From contig JAJXDX010000102.1 of NCBI GenBank assembly GCA_021640185.1, positions 1 to 7,063 on the forward strand: 7,063 nt of DNA, written 5' to 3'. Below, piece by piece: positions 1 to 6,609 of the stretch. The translations under genes were made by a program, and so were the position numbers. The notes beneath the pieces are model-generated. The model worked only from the letters and a program-made list of their open reading frames with translations. It was not told the origin of the DNA and did not search any database. Positions within the stretch are counted from its first letter, which is position 1. Every line of letters begins with the position of its first letter. The stretch comes from Oscillospiraceae bacterium (lineage in GTDB: Bacteria; Bacillota; Clostridia; Oscillospirales; Acutalibacteraceae).

Positions 1-1450
1 CGAACTTCTTGTTCTCCTCGTCCATCTTGATGTCGCCGCAGCCGGAGACGCAGCAGGTGCCCATGCCGCGCGCCACGACGGCCGCGTGGGAGGTCATGCC
101 GCCGCGCACGGTCAGGATGCCCTGCGAGGCCTTCATGCCGGTGATGTCCTCCGGAGAGGTCTCCAGACGGACCAGCACGACCTTTTCGCCGCGGGCGTTC
201 CACGCCTCGGCGTCGTCGGCCGTGAACACGATCTTGCCGCAGGCAGCGCCGGGGGACGCACCGAGGCCCTTGCCCATCGGGGTGGCGGCCTTCAGCGCCT
301 TCTGGTCGAACTGCGGGTGCAGCAGCGTGTCGAGGTTACGCGGATCGATCATCGCCACGGCCTCTTTTTCGGAGATCATGCCCTCGTCGACGAGGTCGCA
401 CGCGATCTTCAGCGCCGCCTTGGCGGTACGCTTGCCGTTACGGGTCTGCAACATATAGAGCTTGCCGTTCTCGACGGTGAACTCCATGTCCTGCATATCG
501 CGATAGTGATCCTCCAGCGTGTGGCAGACGTTCTTGAACTGCTCGAACGCAGCCGGGAACTTCTCCGCCATCTGGGCGATCGGCATCGGGGTACGCACGC
601 CGGCCACGACGTCCTCGCCCTGTGCGTTGGTCAGGAACTCGCCCATCAGCTTCTTCTCGCCGGTAGCGGGATCGCGCGTGAAGGCCACGCCGGTGCCGCA
701 ATCGTCGCCCATGTTGCCGAACGCCATCATCTGGACGTTGACGGCCGTGCCCCAAGAATACGGGATATCGTTATCGCGGCGATAGACGTTGGCGCGCGGG
801 TTGTCCCAAGAACGGAACACTGCCTGGATAGCACCCATCAGCTGCTCCTTGGGATCGGTCGGGAAATCCTTGCCGATCTTGGCCTTGTACTCGGCCTTGA
901 ACTGACCGGCCAGCTCCTTGAGGTCGTCGGCATCCAGCTCGACGTCCTGCGTGACGCCCTTCTTCTCTTTCATCGCGTCGATGAGCTGCTCGAAATACTT
1001 CTTGCCGACTTCCATAACGACGTCGGAGTACATCTGGATGAAACGGCGATAGCAGTCCCAAGCCCAGCGCGGGTTGTTGGACTTCTTCGCCAGAACGTCG
1101 ACCACGTCCTCGTTGAGGCCGAGGTTGAGGATCGTATCCATCATGCCGGGCATGGAGGCGCGCGCGCCGGAACGGACGGACACCAGCAGCGGGTTCTCCT
1201 TATCGCCGAACTTCTTGCCGGTGATCTCCTCCATCTTCGCGATATACTCGAAGATCTGCGCCTGGATGTCGTCATTGATGCGGCGGCCGTCCTCGTAATA
1301 CTGCGTGCAGGCCTCGGTGGAGATGGTGAAGCCCTGCGGCACGGGCAGGCCCAGGCCGGTCATCTCGGCCAAGTTGGCGCCCTTACCGCCCAGCAGCTCA
1401 CGCATCTTGGCGTTGCCTTCACTGAACAGATAGATATACTTTTTGCTCAT
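1..1450 (-). CDS. ppdK: Pyruvate, phosphate dikinase, N-terminal part (truncated by window edge)
   Basis: This cytosolic enzyme interconverts pyruvate, ATP and phosphate with phosphoenolpyruvate, AMP and pyrophosphate; in anaerobes it works in PPi-linked glycolysis or gluconeogenesis. The window holds 483 codons of a family usually near 875 residues, so the C-terminal PEP/pyruvate-binding barrel is missing. The ATP-grasp nucleotide-binding domain covers roughly residues 1-340: LLGGKGANLAEM with Lys23, SVRSGARASMPGMMDT with Arg93, and DME at 321-323 followed by Gln335. Asp321, Glu323 and Gln335 fall at the same numbers as in the Clostridium symbiosum enzyme, while Lys23 and Arg93 are shifted by one. 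The swivelling phosphohistidine domain carries GGMTSHAAVVARGMG, with the catalytic His at residue 455, again the C. symbiosum number. The ATG at 1450 is chosen because MSKKYIYLFSEGNAKM matches the family start and a GGAGGT site lies 7 nt upstream. It is transcribed away from pth and looks intact as far as it is visible. Confidence 0.97.
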   Translation of the reverse strand, partial: MSKKYIYLFSEGNAKMRELLGGKGANLAEMTGLGLPVPQGFTISTEACTQYYEDGRRINDDIQAQIFEYIAKMEEITGKKFGDKENPLLVSVRSGARASMPGMMDTILNLGLNEDVVDVLAKKSNNPRWAWDCYRRFIQMYSDVVMEVGKKYFEQLIDAMKEKKGVTQDVELDADDLKELAGQFKAEYKAKIGKDFPTDPKEQLMGAIQAVFRSWDNPRANVYRRDNDIPYSWGTAVNVQMMAFGNMGDDCGTGVAFTRDPATGEKKLMGEFLTNAQGEDVVAGVRTPMPIAQMAEKFPAAFEQFKNVCHTLEDHYRDMQDMEFTVENGKLYMLQTRNGKRTAKAALKIACDLVDEGMISEKEAVAMIDPRNLDTLLHPQFDQKALKAATPMGKGLGASPGAACGKIVFTADDAEAWNARGEKVVLVRLETSPEDITGMKASQGILTVRGGMTSHAAVVARGMGTCCVSGCGDIKMDEENKKF

Positions 1451-1457
1451 GAATTCT

Positions 1458-1463
1458 ACCTCC
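1458..1463 (-). promoter_or_regulatory. Ribosome binding site of ppdK
   Basis: On the minus strand GGAGGT lies 7 nt before the ATG at 1450. It is a strong Shine-Dalgarno match that fixes the ppdK start and fits a well-expressed metabolic gene. Confidence 0.85.
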
Positions 1464-1482
1464 AAATCGTTTTCTCTTGCGA

Positions 1483-1507
1483 AGGACGGGACGGCCTGTC
1501 CCGTCCT
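1483..1507 (-). promoter_or_regulatory. Perfect hairpin in the ppdK 5' leader
   Basis: Positions 1483-1492 (AGGACGGGAC) and 1498-1507 (GTCCCGTCCT) form a perfect 10-bp, GC-rich inverted repeat around a 5-nt loop. With the promoter called at 1524-1552, transcription would start near 1517, which puts the hairpin about 10-35 nt into the ppdK mRNA and some 20 nt before the ribosome binding site. Neither strand has a T-run after it, so it is not a standard intrinsic terminator. It could be a 5'-stabilising stem, a protein-binding RNA element or a double-stranded DNA operator. The structure is seen directly; its role is inferred. Confidence 0.6.
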
Positions 1508-1523
1508 CCGGAAGCCACCTGAC

Positions 1524-1552
1524 ATTATACCAGATATTTCGGTTTTTGGCTA
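1524..1552 (-). promoter_or_regulatory. Probable sigma-A type promoter for ppdK
   Basis: Read on the minus strand, a consensus TATAAT lies at 1529-1524, preceded by TGG, which makes an extended -10 (TGnTATAAT). The hexamer 17 bp upstream, TAGCCA at 1552-1547, matches TTGACA at 4 of 6 positions. A/T-rich tracts directly upstream (1553-1570) could act as an UP element. The predicted start near 1517 gives a leader of about 67 nt. Confidence 0.7.
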
Positions 1553-1562
1553 CTGTTTTTCC

Positions 1563-1600
1563 AAAAAAACTCGGATATATTCATATCAGCCGATATCCGA
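1563..1600 (-). terminator. Terminator-like inverted repeat plus T-run, minus strand
   Basis: TCGGATAT (1571-1578 on the plus strand) and ATATCCGA (1593-1600) are perfect 8-bp complements around a 14-nt loop. On the minus strand the stem is followed by G and then seven T (1570-1563), the layout of an intrinsic terminator. The stem is short, only partly GC and has a large loop, so it would be weak. It would end minus-strand transcription entering from the right, just before the ppdK -35 box. The T-run may instead be an UP-element tract of the ppdK promoter, and the repeat an operator. Confidence 0.35.
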
Positions 1601-1715
1601 TGACCATTCGGGCAATATTTAGTCGATAACGCTCGATCATATCCCACTGCTTCACCGGTCTTTCGCTGCTTTTCCCCTGCTTTCGCCCGCCATGGCACGG
1701 CAAAGATGAAAATGC
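1601..1715. other. Unassigned part of the ppdK-pth intergenic region
   Basis: This is the middle of the 333-base gap between divergent ppdK and pth. I see no confident gene. The minus strand has a short open frame running into a stop at 1583-1581; possible starts are GTG at 1655 (24 codons) or ATG at 1640 (19 codons, MIERYRLNIARMVIGYRLI), with no convincing ribosome binding site. It may be a tiny peptide, a gene remnant or chance. Confidence 0.3.
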
Positions 1716-1744
1716 TTGCCCATTTCGCGCGGATCTGCTATAAT
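1716..1744 (+). promoter_or_regulatory. Probable sigma-A type promoter for the pth-mfd-ybaK-mnmA operon
   Basis: TTGCCC (1716-1721, 4 of 6 to TTGACA) and a perfect TATAAT (1739-1744) are separated by 17 bp, and TGC before the -10 gives an extended -10 element. Transcription would begin near 1751, leaving about 33 nt of leader before pth. I see no other promoter of this quality further downstream, so it probably drives the whole rightward gene set. Confidence 0.75.
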
Positions 1745-1772
1745 ATAGAGTTGGAATAGAAAAAGAGTGATG

Positions 1773-1777
1773 AGGTG
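1773..1777 (+). promoter_or_regulatory. Ribosome binding site deciding the pth start
   Basis: AGGTG lies 6 nt before the ATG at 1784. An in-frame GTG at 1775 would extend the protein by three residues, but it lies within this Shine-Dalgarno stretch, so the ATG is preferred. Confidence 0.6.
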
Positions 1778-1783
1778 CGGCAT

Positions 1784-2383
1784 ATGCTGTTCGGTAAAGG
1801 AAAAAGCGGCGGCGGGATCGGCTTTTTGATCGTGGGGTTGGGCAATCCGGGCATGGCCTACGAGGGCACGCGGCACAACGCCGGCTGCTCGGCGCTGGCG
1901 GTGCTGGCGGCCGGCGAGGGCGTGCAGCTGAACAAAACACAGTTCAAGGCGCTGACCGCCACGGCGGAGATCGACGGGCAGAAGGCGCTGCTGCTGTTCC
2001 CGCAGACGTTTATGAACAACAGCGGCGAGGCGGTGCAGGCCGCCATGGCCTTTTACAAGCTGACGCCGGATCGGCTGGTCGTGCTCAGCGACGACATCGC
2101 GCTGCCGGTAGGCGCGGTGCGGGTGCGCCGCAAGGGCAGTGACGGCGGGCAAAAGGGCCTGCGCAGCATCATCGCGCACATCGGGACGGACGAATTTCCC
2201 CGCGTGCGGATCGGCGTGGGCGCGAAGCCGCACCCGGCCTACGATCTGGCGGACTGGGTGCTGTCGAAGTTCAGGAAAGACGAGCAGCCGCTGATGGATG
2301 ATGCGTTCGCCAAGGCGGCGGCCGCGGCGCGCCTGATCGCCTGCGGACAGATCGACACGGCGATGGAGCGGTATTCGCACTAA
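1784..2383 (+). CDS. pth: Peptidyl-tRNA hydrolase (Pth family)
   Basis: This cytosolic enzyme cleaves the ester bond between peptide and tRNA, recycling peptidyl-tRNA dropped by ribosomes. The 199-residue length is normal for the family. LIVGLGNPG spans residues 15-23; Asn21 and the catalytic His31 in TRHNAG correspond to E. coli Asn10 and His20. FMNNSG follows at 76-81, and Asp103 in SDDIALP corresponds to E. coli Asp93. The later motif, GGHNG in E. coli, reads GGQKG here (Gln123-Lys124). Because the catalytic triad residues are intact, I expect activity, perhaps with altered tRNA contacts. The N-terminus has about nine more residues, rich in Gly and Lys, than the E. coli protein. It is the first gene of the rightward operon, 36 nt before mfd, an order typical of Firmicutes. 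Confidence 0.95.
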   Translation: MLFGKGKSGGGIGFLIVGLGNPGMAYEGTRHNAGCSALAVLAAGEGVQLNKTQFKALTATAEIDGQKALLLFPQTFMNNSGEAVQAAMAFYKLTPDRLVVLSDDIALPVGAVRVRRKGSDGGQKGLRSIIAHIGTDEFPRVRIGVGAKPHPAYDLADWVLSKFRKDEQPLMDDAFAKAAAAARLIACGQIDTAMERYSH

Positions 2384-2419
2384 AGACCGGCATCGGGCAG
2401 AGAAGGGACAACGGGAGCG

Positions 2420-5400
2420 ATGAGCATCTGGACGAAAGCGCTGGCATCACTGCCGGCATATAAAGATATCTGCGCAGACATCCGGGCAAAGCACACGCCG
2501 GTGGACGTCATCGGTCTGGCGCACATCCACAAGGCGCTGTTCGCGGCGGGGCTGCGGCAGACGCTGTCGCGCCGCGTGCTGCTGCTGACGGCGGACGAGG
2601 CGGAGGCCTCCCGCATGACGGAAGATCTGCGCGCCTTCGGGATGCGGGCGCTGCTGCTGCCCGCGCGGGAGCTTTCGCTGCGGCAGACGGAAAGCGCCTC
2701 GCGCGAATACGAGCAGATGCGCCTTGGCACGCTGGCCACGATGGCGGAGGGCAACTTCGACATCGTCGTGGCGGGCATGGACGCCGTGCTGCCGTACACG
2801 ATCCCGCCGGACACGCTGCTGTCGCGCACCTTGGTGCTGACGTCGGGCGCGCCGCTGCCGGTAGAAGATCTGCCCGCCGCGCTTTCCGCGGCGGGCTACG
2901 AGCGCTGCCAGCAGATCGAAGGCGCCGGCCAGTTCGCCGTGCGCGGCGGGATCGTAGATATCTTCCCCGCCGACAGCGCCGCGCCCGTGCGGCTGGAGCT
3001 GTGGGGCGACACGGTGGACACCTTGGCCAGCTTCGACCTGCTGACGCAGCGGCGCACCGACCCGCTGGACGCGGTATCGATCCCCCCGGCCAGCGAGATC
3101 ATGTACGACGACCCTGCCGCACTGGCGGAAAAGATCGCCGCGCTTGCCGCGGCACAGCGCGGCAAGAACGCCGCCGCAGTGCGCGACGCGCTGCAAAAGG
3201 ACGTCGACCGCCTGCGCGGCGGGCTGCGGCCGTCGTCGGTAGATAAATATTTGCCGCTGATCTACGAGCCGGCGACGGTGTTCGACTATCTGCTGGACGG
3301 CCTGATCCTGATCAGCGAACCGGGCAAATGCCGTGAGCGCGCACGCACGTGGCACTGGCAGATGGCACAGGATACCGAGCAGCTGCTCAGCGAAGGCCTG
3401 CTGTGCCGCGGGCTGACCGAATACGGCCTGCCGTGGGAGCATCTTGCCCGGCGGCTGGAACAGACGCCGACGGTGCTGATGGACGCCTTTGCCCGCGCGG
3501 CGGGCGATCTGCACCTTGCCGCGATGTACACCGTCGACGCGCGCCAGCTGCCGGTGTGGTCCGGCCGGGTGGAGCTGCTGGCCGACGATCTGCGCGATGC
3601 GCTCGGCCGCAAGATGGCCTGCGTCGTGCTGGCGGGTGCGGAAGAAAAGGCCGCACAGACCTTGGCGGAGGATCTGACCAAGGCCGGGCTGCCCGCGCTG
3701 TTCGCCCGTGCGCCGGAGGAGCCGGTGCGCGGCCGCGTGCTGGTGACCACCGGCGGCCTGTCGGCGGGCATCGAGCTGCCCGCCGCCGGGCTGACCGTCG
3801 TCACCCACGGCCGTGTGGCACAGCGCCGGCGGCGCACTCGCCGCGCCCGTAAGGAGCGCGGCATGGAGATCGGCAGTCTGGAAGAGCTGCAGATCGGCGA
3901 CTATGTGGTGCATTCCGCACACGGCATCGGCGTGTATCAGGGCGTGCATCAGGTGGAGATCCAAGGTATCGTCAAGGATTATATCAAGCTGGAATATGCC
4001 AAGGGCGACACGCTGTACGTCCCGGTGACGCAGCTGGACCTCGTGTCGAAATACGTCGGCACGAAGGAGGACGCGACCGTCCGGCTCAACCGCTTGGGCG
4101 GTCAGGAATGGCAGAAAGCGAAAACGCGCGTGCGCTCCGCCGTCAAGGACATCGCGCGCGAGCTGATCGCGCTGTACGGCAAGCGCATGGCCACGCCGGG
4201 CTACGCCTTCGGCCCGGACGAGGAATGGCAGTACGATTTCGAGCGGCACTTCGAATACGCCGAGACGGAGGATCAGCTGCGCTGCATCGACGAGATCAAA
4301 AGCGACATGGAGCGCCCCGTGCCGATGGATCGCCTATTGTGCGGCGACGTCGGCTTCGGCAAGACCGAGGTCGCACTGCGCGCGGCCTTCAAGTGCGTCA
4401 CCGAGGGCAAGCAGGTCGCACTGCTCGTCCCCACCACGATCCTCGCCTTCCAGCATTACAACACGATCCTCAAGCGGTTCGAGGGCTTCCCGGTCAAGGC
4501 GGATATGCTCTCGCGCTTCCGCACGGCCGGGCAGCAGACGGAGATCCTGCGCCGCTTGCGCGAGGGTGATCTGGATATCCTCGTCGGCACGCATCGGATG
4601 CTGTCGGCGGACGTCAAGTTCCGCGACCTCGGGCTGTTCATCATCGACGAGGAGCAGCGCTTCGGCGTCAGCCAAAAGGAGCGGATCAAAGAGATGACGC
4701 CGAACGTCGACGTCCTCACCCTTTCCGCCACGCCGATCCCACGCACGCTGAACATGGCGATGAGCGGCATCCGCGATATGTCGGTCATCGAGGAAGCGCC
4801 GCAGGACCGCCGCCCGGTACAGACCTATGTGTTGGAATACGATGCCGGCATCATCACCGACGCCATCCGGCGGGAGCTGCGCCGCGGCGGACAGGTCTAT
4901 TATCTGCACAACCGGATCGAGAACATCACCTCCTGCGCCGCCGCGATCCAAACACGCATCCCGGAGGCGCGGATCACCGTGGCGCACGGCCGCATGAGCG
5001 AGGAAGAGCTCAGTGAGATCTGGCGGCAGGTGCTGGAGCACGAGGTGGACATCCTCGTGTGCACCACGATCATCGAAACGGGCGTAGACATCCCCAATGT
5101 CAACACCCTGATCATCGAGAACGCCGACCGCTACGGCCTGTCGCAGCTGCACCAGCTGCGCGGGCGCGTCGGGCGCTCCAGCCGCCGCGCCTATGCGTAC
5201 CTGACCTTCACCCGCGGCAAGGAGCTGTCCGATGTCGCGACGAAACGGCTGGAGGCGATGCGCGAGTTCACCGAGTTCGGTGCAGGGTTCAAGATCGCGA
5301 TGCGCGACATGGAGATCCGCGGCGCGGGCGACCTGCTGGGCGCACAGCAGCACGGCCATATGGAGGCCGTCGGCTATGATATGTACCTTAAGCTGCTCTC

Positions 5401-5911
5401 GGAGGCCGTCAACGAGGAAAAAGGACAAACGGCCGCCGAGAGCGTGGAATGTCTGGTCGACCTGCCGATCTCGGCGCACATCCCGGACAGCTATATCAGC
5501 GACAACGCGCAGCGGCTGGAGATCTACCGCCGCATCGCCGACATCCGCAGCACGGACGATTCACTGGACGTGTACGACGAGCTGATCGACCGCTTCGGCG
5601 AGCCGCCGGCCGCCGTGCAGGGGCTGATCGACGTGGCGCTGCTGCGCAACACCGCCGCCGCCCTCGGCATCCGCGAGATCCGCGAGCAGCAGAACAGTCT
5701 GCTGCTCTATCCGGAGCGGTTCAGCATGGAGCTGGGGATGCAGCTGTCCGCCGCCCCCTCTCTCAAGGGGCGCGTGCTGATCAGCGCGGGCGGCAAGCCG
5801 TACTACGCCGTGCGGATCGACCGTAGCGGCGGCAAAGACGGGCTGGACACGCTGCGCGAAGCGCTGGAGGCCGCACGTCCGGCGGACGCGGCGCAAGGAA
5901 AGGAGAAATGA
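2420..5911 (+). CDS. mfd: Transcription-repair coupling factor Mfd
   Basis: Mfd is a DNA translocase that pushes RNA polymerase stalled at lesions off the template and recruits UvrA to start nucleotide excision repair. At 1163 residues it is full length. The N-terminal UvrB-like module, which binds UvrA, includes RGGIVDIFP at 175-183. An Arg-rich linker (about 466-482) leads to the RNA polymerase-interacting domain from about 487 (QIGDYVVHSAHGIGVYQG). The RecG-like ATPase motor has Walker A GDVGFGKTE at 642-650 (Lys648), DEEQ at 743-746, LSATPIPRT at 768-776 and LRGRVGR at 913-919, followed by the translocation region. The C-terminal TRCF domain lies at about 1005-1105. All key motor residues are present. 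The start has a GGGAG only 2 nt before the ATG and an AGAAGGGA further up (2401-2408), so initiation may be modest. It ends 3 nt before ybaK. Confidence 0.98.
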   Translation: MSIWTKALASLPAYKDICADIRAKHTPVDVIGLAHIHKALFAAGLRQTLSRRVLLLTADEAEASRMTEDLRAFGMRALLLPARELSLRQTESASREYEQMRLGTLATMAEGNFDIVVAGMDAVLPYTIPPDTLLSRTLVLTSGAPLPVEDLPAALSAAGYERCQQIEGAGQFAVRGGIVDIFPADSAAPVRLELWGDTVDTLASFDLLTQRRTDPLDAVSIPPASEIMYDDPAALAEKIAALAAAQRGKNAAAVRDALQKDVDRLRGGLRPSSVDKYLPLIYEPATVFDYLLDGLILISEPGKCRERARTWHWQMAQDTEQLLSEGLLCRGLTEYGLPWEHLARRLEQTPTVLMDAFARAAGDLHLAAMYTVDARQLPVWSGRVELLADDLRDALGRKMACVVLAGAEEKAAQTLAEDLTKAGLPALFARAPEEPVRGRVLVTTGGLSAGIELPAAGLTVVTHGRVAQRRRRTRRARKERGMEIGSLEELQIGDYVVHSAHGIGVYQGVHQVEIQGIVKDYIKLEYAKGDTLYVPVTQLDLVSKYVGTKEDATVRLNRLGGQEWQKAKTRVRSAVKDIARELIALYGKRMATPGYAFGPDEEWQYDFERHFEYAETEDQLRCIDEIKSDMERPVPMDRLLCGDVGFGKTEVALRAAFKCVTEGKQVALLVPTTILAFQHYNTILKRFEGFPVKADMLSRFRTAGQQTEILRRLREGDLDILVGTHRMLSADVKFRDLGLFIIDEEQRFGVSQKERIKEMTPNVDVLTLSATPIPRTLNMAMSGIRDMSVIEEAPQDRRPVQTYVLEYDAGIITDAIRRELRRGGQVYYLHNRIENITSCAAAIQTRIPEARITVAHGRMSEEELSEIWRQVLEHEVDILVCTTIIETGVDIPNVNTLIIENADRYGLSQLHQLRGRVGRSSRRAYAYLTFTRGKELSDVATKRLEAMREFTEFGAGFKIAMRDMEIRGAGDLLGAQQHGHMEAVGYDMYLKLLSEAVNEEKGQTAAESVECLVDLPISAHIPDSYISDNAQRLEIYRRIADIRSTDDSLDVYDELIDRFGEPPAAVQGLIDVALLRNTAAALGIREIREQQNSLLLYPERFSMELGMQLSAAPSLKGRVLISAGGKPYYAVRIDRSGGKDGLDTLREALEAARPADAAQGKEK
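5899..5906 (+). promoter_or_regulatory. Ribosome binding site of ybaK, inside the mfd 3' end
   Basis: AAAGGAGA is a near-perfect Shine-Dalgarno overlapping the last codons of mfd. It supports the GTG at 5915, 8 nt downstream, as the ybaK start. The nearer ATG at 5908 is out of frame and too close. Confidence 0.75.
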
Positions 5912-5914
5912 CCC

Positions 5915-6403
5915 GTGGCCAAGGAACAAAAAACGAACGCCATGCGGATCTTGGACAAGAACAAGATCGCCTACACCGTCAACACCTATGAATGTGACGA
6001 GTTCGTCGACGGCGTGACCGTGGCAGACCTGCTCGGTCAGCCGTACGAGAGCAGCTTCAAAACGCTGGTGGCCGTAGGCAAAAGCGGCGGCCATTTCGTG
6101 TTCGTGCTGCCGATCGCCGAGGAAGTGGATCTGAAGGCCGCCGCCCGCGCCGTGGACGAAAAGGCCGTGGAGCTGATCCACGTCAAGGAGCTGTTCGCCC
6201 TGACGGGCTATGTGCGCGGCGGCTGTACGCCGATCGGGATGAAAAAGGCCTTTCCCACCGTCATCCACGAAAGCGTGCTGACCTTCCCCACCGTGATCGT
6301 CAGCGGCGGGCGGATCGGCGCACAGATCTTTATCGCGCCGCAGGATCTTGTGCGTGTCACGCGCGCCAAGGTAGCGGACATCATCCGCCACGACGCGCCG
6401 TGA
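5915..6403 (+). CDS. ybaK: YbaK/EbsC-family Cys-tRNA(Pro)/Cys-tRNA(Cys) deacylase
   Basis: YbaK-family proteins hydrolyse misacylated Cys-tRNA(Pro) in trans, correcting prolyl-tRNA synthetase errors; they act in the cytosol on tRNA or with the synthetase. The 162-residue single domain has the family's usual length (about 160). Diagnostic features are FKTLV with the conserved substrate-site Lys49, the DLKAAARAV segment after the central strands, GYVRGGCTPIGMKK at 98-111 (the family's G-Y-x-x-G-G-x-x-P-x-G loop) and a late VSGGRIG turn. A GTG start at 5915 is used because of the strong ribosome binding site and because the protein then begins MAKEQKTNAMRILDKNKI, as family members do. It lies 3 nt after mfd and overlaps the next ORF by 4 nt, so it is part of the operon. 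The exact tRNA substrate cannot be read from the sequence; related INS-superfamily deacylases act on other tRNAs. Confidence 0.93.
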   Translation: MAKEQKTNAMRILDKNKIAYTVNTYECDEFVDGVTVADLLGQPYESSFKTLVAVGKSGGHFVFVLPIAEEVDLKAAARAVDEKAVELIHVKELFALTGYVRGGCTPIGMKKAFPTVIHESVLTFPTVIVSGGRIGAQIFIAPQDLVRVTRAKVADIIRHDAP

Positions 6404-6609
6404 GCGTCTATCGGTTCGACCGCGCGGCACGCGCGGAGCGGCTGCTGATCATGCTTGCCCGCCGCGGCGCGCCGCAGGCGGAGCGCGACCGGCAGGCGGC
6501 GCTGCACTTCGGGCAAAGCGCGGCGGCGCTGCTGGCCTCTCTGCCGCCGCAGGCCGCACAGCGCGTGCGCGCCGCCGAGAAAAAGGAAAGGAAGATCACG
6601 GATGGATGA
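6400..6609 (+). CDS. Small hypothetical protein, translationally coupled between ybaK and mnmA
   Basis: I do not recognise this 69-residue protein. The GTG start overlaps the ybaK stop (GTGA, 6400-6403) and the stop lies inside the first codons of mnmA (ATGGATGA, 6602-6609), the pattern of genes translated by termination-reinitiation. No separate ribosome binding site is visible at the start. Codon use is strongly G/C at third positions, like the neighbours, which favours real coding. The product is Ala-, Arg- and Leu-rich, probably mostly helical (about residues 9-57), with a charged Lys/Glu-rich tail and no signal peptide, membrane segment or cysteine. It fills the only gap between ybaK and mnmA. 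It could still be a chance open frame, since stops are rare in such GC-rich DNA. Confidence 0.55.
   Translation: MSVYRFDRAARAERLLIMLARRGAPQAERDRQAALHFGQSAAALLASLPPQAAQRVRAAEKKERKITDG
6583..6594 (+). promoter_or_regulatory. Ribosome binding site of mnmA
   Basis: AAGGAAAGGAAG lies 7 nt or more before the ATG at 6602 and inside the end of the small upstream ORF. It supports this start and suggests mnmA can be translated independently of coupling. Confidence 0.65.

Noticed and set aside
1483..1507. Reading the leader hairpin as an intrinsic terminator of either strand.
   Set aside because: The stem is strong enough, but neither strand has a T-run after it, and on the minus strand it would cut off ppdK just after its promoter.
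86..1522. A 478-codon open frame on the plus strand opposite ppdK.
   Set aside because: It is in exact codon register with ppdK on the other strand. It stays open because ppdK avoids TTA, CTA and TCA, the reverse complements of stops. The ppdK frame has clear motifs with catalytic residues at family positions; this one shows no family motif.
1775..1783. GTG at 1775 as the pth start.
   Set aside because: It lies within the AGGTG ribosome binding site, and the ATG at 1784 has good spacing to that site.
1652..2380. A 242-codon minus-strand open frame opposite pth.
   Set aside because: It is register-matched to pth, has shadow-like composition (Arg, His, Gln, Ala) and no ribosome binding site or domain; pth itself has its catalytic motifs.
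3818..3866. The Arg-rich run in Mfd (about residues 466-482) as a sign of a frameshift or insertion.
   Set aside because: The frame and codon bias continue unbroken, and a basic linker just before the RNA polymerase-interacting domain is also found in Mfd of E. coli and Bacillus.
2447..4249. A 600-codon minus-strand open frame opposite mfd, with others at 4334-5479 and 5561-6430.
   Set aside because: All are in the same register opposite mfd or ybaK codons and end exactly where those genes use a rare TCA or CTA codon (2447, 4334, 5561). They are His/Arg/Gln-rich shadows with no recognisable motif.
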